A stretch of 64,000 nt of DNA from Shewanella maritima (GTDB lineage: Bacteria > Pseudomonadota > Gammaproteobacteria > Enterobacterales > Shewanellaceae), in assembly GCF_004295345.1 (NCBI RefSeq), contig NZ_CP036200.1, positions 124,001-188,000 of the forward strand, in the 5' to 3' direction. Below are positions 47,104 to 56,701 of this stretch, piece by piece (the first letter of the stretch is position 1; each line of letters opens with the position of its first letter). The notes under the pieces were generated by a model, which was given only the letters and a program-made list of their open reading frames with translations, had not been told where the DNA came from and ran no database searches. The translations under genes and the position numbers were made by a program.

Positions 47104-50100
47104 GCTAGTTCACTCGTATTATCAATTGCGCCAAGCTCAAATAAAGCTTGTTCAAAATCATAACGCTCGCACAGTAACAACAGCTTTTGCCACCGCTCGA
47201 TAGGCGCAACATTTTCAGATATTAATTGCTCTAGGAGCTCAATTGCTTCGGTATCATTATCTTGCAGCAACTGGCGTAAGCGCGTGAGTTGTATATCACT
47301 CACCCGTTTAGACTCAAATTTAGAACTGGCTTTCGCGTGCTTGTCACTTTGTAAAGGCAGGCATTTTTCAAGGGCGATATTTAACTGAAGCAGTTGTTTC
47401 TTGAAACGTTCTAATCTACTTATATCGAGCACTTGATTGTGAAGATCGATCTCTAGCTGCTGGCAGTCAGCAGATAATGTTTCTGCACCAACGTTAGCCA
47501 ATAGCCCTTTTAAGCTATGCAATTCAAACCTGAGTTCGGCTGTGGGATAATCCTGATCTCTATCACTGTTAAGCCCTTTGATCCGACTCGGAAGTTGAGC
47601 TTTAAACTTACGAATAAGCTTTAGATATAGCTCCTGTTGCTCATTAAGCCTTTCTAATGCGTTATCTGTCTTTAAACCAATCTGGCCTAATGATGTCACC
47701 AATTTACTATTTTCATCGTCTTGGTTTGGGGATGTTATTAGGTTTGCTTGCGCAGCCTTAGCGAGCTCTATGGTGAAACTAAAGGTGCTGCCTAAACCAA
47801 AAGTTGAGCTTACGTGTAATTCGCTGCCCATCATACGCAAAATTTTATGACAAATTGACAACCCAAGACCGGTGCCACCATAGGCTCTGGTTGCTGAAGC
47901 ATCGCCCTGTGTAAACGGAACAAACAGGTTTTCTACTACATCGGTACTCATGCCTATACCAGTATCTTTTACTTCAAACGTGACTAATATCGAGCTAGAT
48001 GTTTCATCGATAAGGTTAATGTTTAGCTCTATTGAGCCTGCTTCAGTGAATTTGATGGCATTGCCAAGCAAGTTACTTAACACCTGATTGATCCTTAGCG
48101 CATCTCCTTGCAGTTTAAACGGCATATCAAATGGCGTGCTTACCGTAAACGACAAACCTTTTTCAGTTGCCTGGTTATAGCAAACACTCGACACGGTATT
48201 GATAACATTGTCATAGAGATAAAACGGAGTAGATTCTAATGTAAGCTGATTGGCTTCGATTTTTGAATAGTCAAGAATATCGTTAATAATGGCTAATAGC
48301 GTACTGGCTGACGAACTGATTTTCTCAACATATTTTTGATGCTCGCTGTCTTGTACACCTTGTTTGACCAAATGAGTGTAACCAATAATCGCATTCATCG
48401 GTGTGCGCAACTCATGACTCATATTAGCTAAAAACTCAGACTTAGCTTGGTTAGCTTTTTCTGCCTCGCTTTTAGCGAGATTAATTGCAGCCTCATAAGC
48501 TTTACGTTGCGAAACATCACGCACCGATGCAACAACGTGAACGCCATCCTTAGTATCAATTGGGCTTAAACTGATCTCAACATGCAGCTCTTTACCATGC
48601 TTGCCCACTGCAATGACTGAGCGACTTGCCGTGATCTCACGCGTTTGACCTTCAACCATAAAACTGCGTCGACTTTTACGGTGCTGCTGATGCAATGATG
48701 TAGGCACAAGCAACTCAATGGGTTCAAACAGCAATTCCTTTTCACCATAACCAAACAGTGCAACCGCGGCCTTATTTACTTGGATAATGATGCCGTGTTT
48801 GTTGGTAATAATCATGGCGTCAGGTGCCATGTTGAACATTTGATTGGCATAACTAAGCGCTGTTTCAGTTTCTTGTTTGGCTTTAACTTCAGAAGTTAAC
48901 TCAGCAAATGAACACACCAACATCTTATTGCCGTTAAACTTGATCACATTTCGCTGATAGTTAAATACCTTTTCCGTACCATCAGTCAACGGCACGGTGG
49001 CAATAGAGTTTACGCTTTGCTCTGTCGCTAGCGCGACTTTATCTTCATTGTAAAGCCTTTGATAGTCAGCCATTTTTTGTAACCGCTCGACGAACTCGGG
49101 CGTATGAAGCTGACGTTTATTAAAACCAAAAACTGACGCAAACTCTTTATTACAGTCAATGTGTTTTAAGTCTTGATCAATAATGAGTACCGGGCTTGGC
49201 AGAGAGTCGACAACAGCCTCAAAATAAGCTCTTATGTTGGCAATATGCCTGCCCTTCAGCGCCGAGCGATATTGGAAGATGGCGATAATCAGCGAAGACA
49301 GCATAATGACCAGCGCGATAACCTCAGGTGCAACACTCTCTATCTCATCGATGAATGCTTGATTGGGCCACACCTTCACGACAAATTTGTCATCAAGAAT
49401 ATTCAGTCGGTGTTGCATAGGTTGATAGCGCTCACTTGATGAAAGCGCATGCTCTATGCTTTTTACCCCAGTCGCTTTCACCAAAATCGAAAAATCCCTG
49501 TCGCTCTGCTCGATTAAGTAATTGAGATCGGTGAGTGAATTAGACTCACCGATAATGGTTTGCAACATGATCTGAAGATCATATTCCAACACAATAAATC
49601 CGCGTATATCGCTAAGCGTATTAATCTGATAATTTTTTTGATAAATGCTTTTACGAATGGGGGCAAAAATCACACCTTGTATCGGCCCTTCGATGCCTCG
49701 CAACGATGCACTAAGTACTTGGTGGCCCACGTTATCGCTCATATATGCATTGTAAACGCCTCTGCGATAATCAGGATTACTCATAATATCTAATCCTAAG
49801 TCATTGCTATCTAGCACTTTGGGATATTGAAACAAGATGGGTAAATATTGCGGGTTGGTTGTTACTTGAGATTGGAGCCCACCATTAATTTGTGACAGTT
49901 CAATTGGGAAACCATATACCTGTCCCATACGCTGATTAAATTCTTCAACTTCCTCCACCACTGGTGCGTATAGAATCCGATTAATTGATTTGTACTTGTC
50001 AGTGGACATTTCCGACACGGTATGAAACACCGAGCCACTCTCAGCTTGGTTGTAATAAGCGATAATCCTGACATTGTTAAGCATCGAGGTGAGAAAAATA

Positions 50101-51065
50101 TCAATCGTCGACTGAATTGTATTGACCTTAGCGATGGCAGTGTTGTGTAGTTTATTTTCGATTCTAAGAAACTGGTTATTGGTAAGGTAAATGTATAAAG
50201 ATGTCGAGAATATCGCTCCAAACAACACAACTACGATGGGGATGAACTTGGCGTGGTGTTGCTCAGAAACGTTCTGATAGTAATATACATAGCTAAATAG
50301 CCCGACAGTGCCAATAGCGCCAACAGCTAGCGTATAACCACGTGAAATATAATTTGGGTTCGGTTCAGGGTGAGCAAGCGAAATCGCCTGCCACAAAATA
50401 CATGAGATAAGTAAGTACAGTAATGATAACGGCAAGTGGTAACCACAGACCGTTTGCTGAGATTTATATAGTGACAGCAAGACCATTATACCCACTATGG
50501 CAAAACAAATACTGGTACTCAGCGCCATAGCGGTAACATCACGCCAACCATACGCAGTTTCAATACCAAATACATACCCAACGATCGCAACTATTGCGAT
50601 GCCAACAACTACACAGGCTAACAAGCGATTAAGCTCGCCTAACCAACGATTTAAGTGATACCGAGTACAATAAATCAGCCCAACAAACATAAAACAAGCT
50701 GCAGTGTTTGGTGCCATGCGCCCTGGGTGGGTAACAAGATCGGTTTGAATGAAGTGACTGACGAAAAGCTCATCTAGATAGACGTCAATGTGTAGTAGGT
50801 AACCTAGTAGCGAAAAGCCGGCAATGAACAGCAGCACGTAACCTAAATACTTAACGTACTGAGTATATCCATAAGACCAAAGCAGTTGTGAACATGCGCA
50901 GGTAAAAAAGCACAAAGCTGTATTAAATTGCATCGGTGTTAACGACTCATCAAGCCTGATTAACGCCTCAAGTTGCATTATCCAACCTAACATCACAATG
51001 GCACTGATAAATGCCAAAGTGCACGCCAAAGCGTTAGAGACACATTTAACGCTGCTTAGTGCCAT
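47100..51065 (-). CDS. Large membrane sensor histidine kinase: 8-TM region, CHASE, two PAS, HisKA/HATPase and HPt
   Basis: 1321 residues. N-terminal region with about eight helices (residues 10-290), a periplasmic CHASE-type domain (310-560), a further helix (VIALVIMLSSLIIAIFQYRS), PAS 1 (AVVDSLPSPVLIIDQDLKHI), PAS 2 (MFNMAPDAMIITNKHGIIIQ), HisKA with MSHELRTPMNAIIGYTH, HATPase (NLLGNAIKFTEAG, DTGIGMS, GGTGLGLSIC) and a C-terminal HPt with ELHSLKGLLANVG. There is no receiver between HATPase and HPt, unusual for a kinase that carries an HPt. The receiver is in the next gene, with which it overlaps by four bases. Signal unknown. Confidence 0.9.
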   Translation of the reverse strand: MALSSVKCVSNALACTLAFISAIVMLGWIMQLEALIRLDESLTPMQFNTALCFFTCACSQLLWSYGYTQYVKYLGYVLLFIAGFSLLGYLLHIDVYLDELFVSHFIQTDLVTHPGRMAPNTAACFMFVGLIYCTRYHLNRWLGELNRLLACVVVGIAIVAIVGYVFGIETAYGWRDVTAMALSTSICFAIVGIMVLLSLYKSQQTVCGYHLPLSLLYLLISCILWQAISLAHPEPNPNYISRGYTLAVGAIGTVGLFSYVYYYQNVSEQHHAKFIPIVVVLFGAIFSTSLYIYLTNNQFLRIENKLHNTAIAKVNTIQSTIDIFLTSMLNNVRIIAYYNQAESGSVFHTVSEMSTDKYKSINRILYAPVVEEVEEFNQRMGQVYGFPIELSQINGGLQSQVTTNPQYLPILFQYPKVLDSNDLGLDIMSNPDYRRGVYNAYMSDNVGHQVLSASLRGIEGPIQGVIFAPIRKSIYQKNYQINTLSDIRGFIVLEYDLQIMLQTIIGESNSLTDLNYLIEQSDRDFSILVKATGVKSIEHALSSSERYQPMQHRLNILDDKFVVKVWPNQAFIDEIESVAPEVIALVIMLSSLIIAIFQYRSALKGRHIANIRAYFEAVVDSLPSPVLIIDQDLKHIDCNKEFASVFGFNKRQLHTPEFVERLQKMADYQRLYNEDKVALATEQSVNSIATVPLTDGTEKVFNYQRNVIKFNGNKMLVCSFAELTSEVKAKQETETALSYANQMFNMAPDAMIITNKHGIIIQVNKAAVALFGYGEKELLFEPIELLVPTSLHQQHRKSRRSFMVEGQTREITASRSVIAVGKHGKELHVEISLSPIDTKDGVHVVASVRDVSQRKAYEAAINLAKSEAEKANQAKSEFLANMSHELRTPMNAIIGYTHLVKQGVQDSEHQKYVEKISSSASTLLAIINDILDYSKIEANQLTLESTPFYLYDNVINTVSSVCYNQATEKGLSFTVSTPFDMPFKLQGDALRINQVLSNLLGNAIKFTEAGSIELNINLIDETSSSILVTFEVKDTGIGMSTDVVENLFVPFTQGDASATRAYGGTGLGLSICHKILRMMGSELHVSSTFGLGSTFSFTIELAKAAQANLITSPNQDDENSKLVTSLGQIGLKTDNALERLNEQQELYLKLIRKFKAQLPSRIKGLNSDRDQDYPTAELRFELHSLKGLLANVGAETLSADCQQLEIDLHNQVLDISRLERFKKQLLQLNIALEKCLPLQSDKHAKASSKFESKRVSDIQLTRLRQLLQDNDTEAIELLEQLISENVAPIERWQKLLLLCERYDFEQALFELGAIDNTSELA

Positions 51066-51305
51066 TAGCCCCCGATTGCGTAAATTATCAATCTACAATA
51101 TTACAGCAACCTGCTTACTAAAATAACAAGCGTACGGTATAAAAACTCATATAAAACAATATGTAACACTTCACACATGTATCAATGTGTTACTAACAGG
51201 TTTGCGCTAACCACGTAAAAGGACTATAGCTAAGCGACTCACACTAAGGTTCTAAATTACAAGATGCTATGGAGGGATACTCACTCCCAAAGTGAAAAAG
51301 CAAAA

Positions 51306-51333
51306 AGCCCGCTCAACGTGAGTTAAGCGGGCT
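51306..51333 (-). terminator. Terminator after tRNA-Ser copy 1
   Basis: Minus strand AGCCCGCTTAACT and the matching arm ending AGCGGGCT fold tightly; five T follow. Confidence 0.85.
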
Positions 51334-51343
51334 CTTTTAAATA

Positions 51344-51434
51344 TGGCGGAGAGATAGGGATTTGAACCCTAGAGGGGCTACAAACCCCTGCCGGTTTTCA
51401 AGACCGGTGCATTCGACCACTCTGCCATCTCTCC
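51344..51434 (-). tRNA. serT: tRNA-Ser(UGA), copy 1 (downstream-most)
   Basis: 91 bases including encoded CCA. Anticodon loop C-T-TGA-AA; acceptor GGAGAGA pairs with TCTCTCC; T loop GGTTCAAATCC; a long class II variable arm (AGGGG-TTTGTA-GCCCCT). Identical to copy 3 over the body. Confidence 0.95.
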
Positions 51435-51675
51435 GGACGCGGTGAATATTAGGGTAACAGGAATGCCATGTAAAGCGCTTTGTTGGTGAGTATCGACTGA
51501 GCGTTTTAAAAATCGACAAACTGATGAATTTATTAGCTAATACCGTTATTTTTAACCCACAATCGCTACACTATAGGTAAGTAAACTCTACGTTAAAGTC
51601 AAAGCCAGTAATGGTAGTTAGCTGAAATAATTCAAAAGCGCTGCGATAACAAATTATTGTCTTATAGATGCAAAA

Positions 51676-51702
51676 AGCCCGCTTAACTTACGTAAGCGGG
51701 CT
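51676..51702 (-). terminator. Terminator after tRNA-Ser copy 2
   Basis: AGCCCGCTTA and TAAGCGGGCT arms, seven-base loop, T run on the minus strand. Confidence 0.85.
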
Positions 51703-51712
51703 TCTCTAAATA

Positions 51713-51802
51713 TGGCGGAGAGATAGGGATTTGAACCCTAGAGGGCTACAAACCCCTGCCGGTTTTCAAGACCGGTGCATTCGACCACTCTGCCATCTCT
51801 CC
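51713..51802 (-). tRNA. serT: tRNA-Ser(UGA), copy 2, one base shorter in the variable arm
   Basis: 90 bases including CCA; same as the other copies, except that the variable arm has CCC where they have CCCC (plus strand GGG at 51743-51745). The arm keeps a shorter stem, so the tRNA could still fold; real variation or a sequencing error. Confidence 0.9.
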
Positions 51803-52216
51803 GAACGCGGTGAATAATAGGTGAAGCGATTAAAACTGTAAAGCACTTTATTGATTCGATTCGACTAACTGACGCTAAATACAGCGTTATGCTTACAGTT
51901 CAAGCATATCGCGCTAACAATCAAAACGGATCAATAGTAAATCTAACCCTGCGATTTTGTTGGTACAGTATTTACACTACCACGAAAATATCAACGAGAG
52001 CATGCAGTTCATAATTCGCAAATTGTGCTTTGATGACACTCGCTATTTACTGCACTCCTCTGATCATAACACCGAGTTAGTGAAGAGATTGACACAGCTT
52101 TCATTGCTGCATCTATTTGGTTCTTGCCCCGCCTTTACAAAACGATTCAGCATATAAATACACAAAATATTAGCTGGACTCGGTTCAATAGATGCTCTTA
52201 TAACGACACTACAGCA
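51803..52216. other. Spacer between tRNA-Ser copies 2 and 3
   Basis: About 410 AT-rich bases. A 66-codon open frame at 51957-52157 has no ribosome site and no recognisable family and is probably not a gene. A promoter for copy 2 must be here, but I cannot place it. Confidence 0.5.
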
Positions 52217-52250
52217 AGAAGCCCGCTTAACGTGCGTTAAGCGGGCTTCT
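52217..52250 (-). terminator. Long hairpin after tRNA-Ser copy 3
   Basis: AGAAGCCCGCTTAACG-TG-CGTTAAGCGGGCTTCT has perfect 16-base arms. No T run of note follows, so termination may be partial or the stem may guide 3' processing. Confidence 0.7.
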
Positions 52251-52257
52251 TTAAATA

Positions 52258-52348
52258 TGGCGGAGAGATAGGGATTTGAACCCTAGAGGGGCTACAAACC
52301 CCTGCCGGTTTTCAAGACCGGTGCATTCGACCACTCTGCCATCTCTCC
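52258..52348 (-). tRNA. serT: tRNA-Ser(UGA), copy 3
   Basis: 91 bases including CCA, body identical to copy 1 with a complete variable arm and UGA anticodon. Confidence 0.95.
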
Positions 52349-52423
52349 GAACGCCGTGGATATTAGTTAAACCGCTTAGTTGTGTAAAGCATTATTTTTA
52401 TACCAAAGGATCAAATGTTTGAT

Positions 52424-53697
52424 TTACGCGCACTTAGCTGAGTTTTCGACCATATCATGTTTATTTTGACACGCTTTAGCCAAACCTTTACCTGTCATTC
52501 GCCAATAAATCGCAACGACGACCAAACAAGATGATCCAATGATCCCCACCCCATGGCGACCTCCCCATATAAAGCAAACGTAGCCATTAAGCTCGATGCG
52601 AAAAATGCACAGCTAACTTGGATAAAATTCTGTAACCCCGCAGCCTTGGTCGCATTACCTTTAAATGTCTGCAATGCCTGATTTACGGTAATTGGATAAA
52701 TTGCGCCATTTGCCGCAGCTTGTAATGCAAACACTACCAATATTGGGTAAATAGAGGTCATCTCAAAAACAAGGGTAAACAGGCCAAGCAACACACTGGT
52801 GGTAAAGAACAACCCAAGTTCAAGCTTTAATGCAGTTTCGCTGCCCCATTTGTTAATGAGCAATTTTCCGCTGAAGCCACCGACAATAAACATGACCGTT
52901 TGCGGCACAAAACTCCAGGCTATCGCGCCTGCATCGTAGCCAAACTTATCCATGACGATCGGCCACAAGGTCAAATAGGAGAAAAATGATGCCGAGCACG
53001 CTGAAAAAATAAGTACGTTACCGAGATAAAAACGGTTAACTAACATGGCTGTAAAACTAATTTGGGTATTTGTCGCTTGCTGATTAGTACTTGTATTTAT
53101 AGCAAGCTTATTTGGTCTGTCTTTATCTACAAAATAGACCGTCATCACCATAAGAATGATCGCTGTCACTGCCAGACAAACGAAGATACTTCTCCAGCCC
53201 CACGCTTCTAACACCAGCGCACCTAGTATCGGTGCTATTGCAGGCGATAGTGCGACTAAAGGCATTAAGTTTGACAACATTTTTTGTGATTCTATTGGGC
53301 TATGCTTTTCAATCACTAGCGCTTGCCAGATAACGCTAGCACTGCAAACACCTAAAGCCTGAAATACACGGCAGATATTAATCAATAACATGCTGTCTAG
53401 TATTGAAATCGCTAATGTCGACATCATAAATAAGCTTAGGCCAAACATTAGTGCTAAACGTTTACCATATTTCCTAACGATATCACCGTATAAGAGTTGG
53501 CCTATGGCTAAACCAGCTAAAAAAGTGGTGAGCGACATAGCAACTTCAGAAGCTGAAACACCTAAAGAGCTTTCAATTGATTTAAACGCAGGCAAGTACA
53601 TATCGGTTGCGACAAAACTCAACATACTTAACATAACTAGATAGAGATAATAACCGTATTGACCTATAATTGAGTTAGTTTTAACGTGGTTAGTCAT
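52424..53697 (-). pseudogene. punC: MFS purine nucleoside transporter PunC (Bcr/CflA group), frame broken near the 3' end
   Basis: 12-helix inner-membrane importer. It matches E. coli PunC (YdhC) along the chain: SFVATDMYLPAFKSIES, FLAGLAIGQLLYG, VFQALGVCSASVIWQALV, NVLIFSACSASFFSYLT, SFVPQTVMFIVGG and ANGAIYPITVNQAL. As given, the frame ends early at 52495 after GWGSLDHLVWSS. Adding one base to the CCCC run at 52544-52547 restores the last helix (GIIGSSCLVVVAIYWRMTG) and a tail, ending at 52424 with 424 residues. ATG 53697 is chosen; longer frames have no ribosome site. Divergent from its regulator punR. Real break or sequencing error is open. Confidence 0.85.
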
Positions 53698-53812
53698 CTT
53701 GCTGCTCTCACTGTCTCTGAAACGGTCGCGCATTTTAACGGCATAGATTTCCCACGTGAAACGTTTTATTTTGCACACTGCTTTCAAAATTTATCACAGC
53801 AAGGCCATAGCA
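53698..53812. promoter_or_regulatory. punC/punR divergent control region
   Basis: A 115-base gap holding both promoters. TGAAACGGT at 53718 and GTGAAACGTTTTA at 53756-53768 share TGAAACG; the second contains the palindrome AAACGTTT. One or both may be PunR operators (inferred). Confidence 0.45.
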
Positions 53813-54715
53813 ATGCTTTCAGAACAATCTCTCAATATGATCGATATCGTTGCCCGTTTAGGGAGCTTTACCGCTGCAGCTAATGAACTCAATAAAGTGC
53901 CATCAGCCGTTAGCTACGCCGTTAAACAAATTGAGTCGGACGTTGGCGTAACCTTGTTTGAACGTCATCATCGCAGTGTGTCGCTAACCGAACCGGGAAA
54001 GCACTTCCTACAACGCTCACGAGAGTTACTGAGAGAGATGAGCGCAATCAAACATGAAACGCAGCGTGTTGCCAACGGTTGGAAGCCTGAATTAGCCATC
54101 GCACTTGATAATATTGTTAGGGCCGATCGCATTAGTTCATTAATCAGCGACTTCTATCGCAAATTCGATGACATCGAACTGATAATTAGGATTGAGGTCT
54201 ATAATGGCGTTTGGGAGTCATTAGCAACCGGACGCAGCGACGTCGCTATTGGTGCAACGTCAGCCATTCCTGTAGGTGGTACCTATCAATACCGTGACAT
54301 GAAGGGCGTCGACTGGGCATTCGTTGTTAGTAAAAGTCACCCGTTGGCAAAAATCGATAGGCCATTAACCGATGATGAGCTGCGCCAATACCCTGCTATT
54401 TGCCTGGAAGACACATCACGTGAAATCCCTAAACGCACTACCTGGCTGCTAGATAATCAACGCAGACTTGTGGTACCAGATTGGATCCGTGCGATTAACT
54501 GTTTTGCATCAGGCTTGGGAGTTGGCTATGTCCCCTGTCACCTGGCAGAAACCTTTATAAGAAGCGGTTTATTGGTTAGAAAAACATTGGTAAACCCTAA
54601 GATCGCCAGCGCTTGTTGCCTTGCGTGGAATCCAGACAACATGTCTCCTGCATTAGAATGGGTATTAGATTATCTTGGTGATACAGAAAAACTCTATCAA
54701 GAATGGTTGTCATAA
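53813..54715 (+). CDS. punR: LysR-family regulator of punC
   Basis: LysR-type transcription factor of 300 residues. Helix-turn-helix in MIDIVARLGSFTAAANELNKVPSAVSYAVKQIE, then VTLFERHHRSVSLTEPGKHFL. Effector-binding domain follows (ATGRSDVAIGAT, ASGLGVGYVPCHLA). Divergent from the transporter punC, as E. coli punR (ydhB) is from punC (ydhC). I start at ATG 53813, eight bases after AAGG; a longer frame from 53756 overlaps the operator region. Confidence 0.9.
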   Translation: MLSEQSLNMIDIVARLGSFTAAANELNKVPSAVSYAVKQIESDVGVTLFERHHRSVSLTEPGKHFLQRSRELLREMSAIKHETQRVANGWKPELAIALDNIVRADRISSLISDFYRKFDDIELIIRIEVYNGVWESLATGRSDVAIGATSAIPVGGTYQYRDMKGVDWAFVVSKSHPLAKIDRPLTDDELRQYPAICLEDTSREIPKRTTWLLDNQRRLVVPDWIRAINCFASGLGVGYVPCHLAETFIRSGLLVRKTLVNPKIASACCLAWNPDNMSPALEWVLDYLGDTEKLYQEWLS

Positions 54716-54940
54716 ATTAATGTTGCGCTAACGGTAATCGATTTCGAATAGCCAAACTCGATAGAGCGTACCTAAACTTAACAAATCTTAATCTGAATTA
54801 TTGCCGCTAAGCATCACAACTCACACTAGTTCGCTTTATCCTTCGCATCAGCTAGGTTAAGATATGGGTAATATTGGCTAAAATACACTTTAGCTTAATT
54901 AGAAATCACATAAATTTTAGTGACTTATACGGAGATAAAC

Positions 54941-55600
54941 ATGATCCAAAACTCGACGATTTCACCGACATTATCGACGGTTGAAGTTAACAAAATGCTT
55001 CGCAACACCTACATGTTGTTGTCTATGACGCTTGCGTTTGCAGCTGTCTGTGCTGGCATTGCAATGGCGCTGAAGATTTCTCCGCTAATGTCGCTTGGTC
55101 TATCAATTGGTGGTTTAGTGCTGCTGTTTGTGACTTTGCGTAAAGCAGATACAGCAGCAGGTTTGTTCTGGGTATTTGCCTTTACAGGTATGGAAGGCGC
55201 ATCTCTTGGCTATATTCTTAACCACTACGTTGGCGTAGCAAATGGTCCTGGACTTATTATGCAAGCGCTAGCATTAACTTCGCTTATATTTGTGTCACTA
55301 TCAGCCTATGCGTTAACCACTAAAAAAGATTTCTCTTTTATGGGTGGTTTCTTATTTGCTGGCCTTATCGTGATGATAGGTATGGCGATTATTAACATCT
55401 TCGTACAAAGCTCGTTGATGTTTATGATCATGAATGCAGGTATTGCGATGATCATGACTGGACTTATCCTTTACGATACAAGCCGAATTGTTAATGGTGG
55501 TGAAACCAACTATATCCGCGCGACCGTTTCACTATTCCTAAACTTCCTTAACCTATTTATCAGCATTTTGCATTTATTAGGTATGGGTAGCGACGATTAA
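54941..55600 (+). CDS. yccA: Bax inhibitor-1/YccA family membrane protein
   Basis: A seven-helix inner-membrane protein that modulates FtsH. 219 residues as in E. coli YccA. MLRNTYMLLSMTLAFAAVCAG, GMEGASLGYILNHYVG and the C-terminal DTSRIVNGGETNYIRATVSLFLNFLNLF are the family signatures, with the conserved Asp residues of the pore-like centre. ATG 54941 follows GGAG by six bases. E. coli yccA is also next to tusE. Confidence 0.92.
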   Translation: MIQNSTISPTLSTVEVNKMLRNTYMLLSMTLAFAAVCAGIAMALKISPLMSLGLSIGGLVLLFVTLRKADTAAGLFWVFAFTGMEGASLGYILNHYVGVANGPGLIMQALALTSLIFVSLSAYALTTKKDFSFMGGFLFAGLIVMIGMAIINIFVQSSLMFMIMNAGIAMIMTGLILYDTSRIVNGGETNYIRATVSLFLNFLNLFISILHLLGMGSDD

Positions 55601-55624
55601 TCGTTTCTACGAAAAAAGTACGTT

Positions 55625-55657
55625 AAAATGGCTCACAATTGTGGGCCATTTTTATTT
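55625..55657. terminator. Terminator between yccA and tusD
   Basis: AAAATGGC-T-CACAATTGTG-G-GCCATTTTT makes a long stem with a T run; it ends at the tusD start codon, so tusDCBE must be started at low level by readthrough or from a promoter nearby. Confidence 0.8.
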
Positions 55658-55659
55658 CT

Positions 55660-56049
55660 ATGAGTCAATTTATCATCCAGGTTAACGGTAGCGTCTATGG
55701 TGATCAGGCAAGCTTTCATGCATTGCAGTTTTGCCAAGCTGTTATCGCCCAAGGCCATCAAATCAACCAAGTATTCTTTTATCAAGACGGGGTCAGTAAC
55801 GCCAATGTGCTTGCCTGCCCACCTTCTGATGAGCCAAATCTCAATGCTTTATGGCGCGAGTTTGCTAAAGCTCAAAGCATTCCTTTGATTAATTGCGTTT
55901 CAGCTGCGCTTCGCCGCGGTATTACTTCAGAGCAAGATGCAAAAGAAAATGGTTTAGCTCAGCATAACTGCGACGAGCAATTTATGATGGGTGGTTTAGG
56001 TGAGTTAGTCACAGGTATAGAGAAAGCCGATCGTATGGTGAGCTTTTAA
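55660..56049 (+). CDS. tusD: tRNA 2-thiouridine sulfur relay protein TusD
   Basis: Sulfur carrier in the TusA-TusBCD-TusE-MnmA pathway making s2U34 in tRNA. 129 residues from ATG 55660 (E. coli 128). The active cysteine is in PLINCVSAALRRGI (about 79); GLGELVTGIEKADRMVSF is the standard C-terminus. No good ribosome site, since the terminator stem covers it. TusC starts one base after its stop begins (TAATG). Confidence 0.93.
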   Translation: MSQFIIQVNGSVYGDQASFHALQFCQAVIAQGHQINQVFFYQDGVSNANVLACPPSDEPNLNALWREFAKAQSIPLINCVSAALRRGITSEQDAKENGLAQHNCDEQFMMGGLGELVTGIEKADRMVSF

Positions 56050-56405
56050 TGAAAAAAATAGCCATAGTTTTTAGACGCAGCCCTTTTGGCAGCACAAGCT
56101 CCCGTGAAGGGCTAGATTTAGCGCTGTTAAGCGCAAGTTTTGAGCAACAAGTGACCGTTATTTTTGTCGCTGAAGGCTTACTCAATTTACTTAGCGACCA
56201 GCAACCTGAGTTGAGCGGTAGCAAGGATTATATTGCGACATTTAAAGCCATGCCCATTTATGACATTGAAACAATTTTAGTGTGCGAAACATCACTTACA
56301 CAATTAAACCTAACTAGCGAAGCATTGCAAGTTGCACATCACGTCGCTTCAAATAAGCAAATCAGCCAAGCATTAACTGAATCAGATGAGGTACTCGTCT
56401 TTTGA
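56049..56405 (+). CDS. tusC: Sulfur relay protein TusC
   Basis: Structural partner in the TusBCD hexamer. 118 residues (E. coli 119). KKIAIVFRRSPFGSTSSREGLDLALLSASF is the family N-terminus. Its start shares a base with the tusD stop, and its end overlaps tusB. Confidence 0.93.
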   Translation: MKKIAIVFRRSPFGSTSSREGLDLALLSASFEQQVTVIFVAEGLLNLLSDQQPELSGSKDYIATFKAMPIYDIETILVCETSLTQLNLTSEALQVAHHVASNKQISQALTESDEVLVF

Positions 56406-56701
56406 ATCTTCATCATATACAAACATCAGAACAAAACGATAATGCACTCACATTGTGCCTACGTTACCTTGGCGAGCAAGACGCTATCATCCTTTGCAGC
56501 GATGCTATCAATGCCCTGCTTGATCCCTCTTGGCAGCAAGCATTAGCCGGAACAAAGGTATTTATCCTTGAACAAGACATGCAATCAAGAGGCTTGGCAA
56601 CGCACTTGGCCGCAGTGATTTCCGGTTTAGACATTGATGTGATAGATTACGCCACTTTTGTTAGTTTAAGTTTGCAATACGCTAAGGTCATCACATGGTA
56701 A
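56402..56701 (+). CDS. tusB: Sulfur relay protein TusB
   Basis: Third TusBCD subunit. 99 residues (E. coli 95). [38 protein letters not shown] and the end YAKVITW fit TusB. Starts with TTG overlapping the tusC stop by three bases, and the tusE ATG lies inside its end, so all four genes are translationally coupled. Confidence 0.88.
   Translation: MNLHHIQTSEQNDNALTLCLRYLGEQDAIILCSDAINALLDPSWQQALAGTKVFILEQDMQSRGLATHLAAVISGLDIDVIDYATFVSLSLQYAKVITW

Noticed and set aside
51957..52157. 66-codon open frame between tRNA-Ser copies
   Set aside because: No ribosome site, no recognisable motif, and composition like the surrounding spacer.
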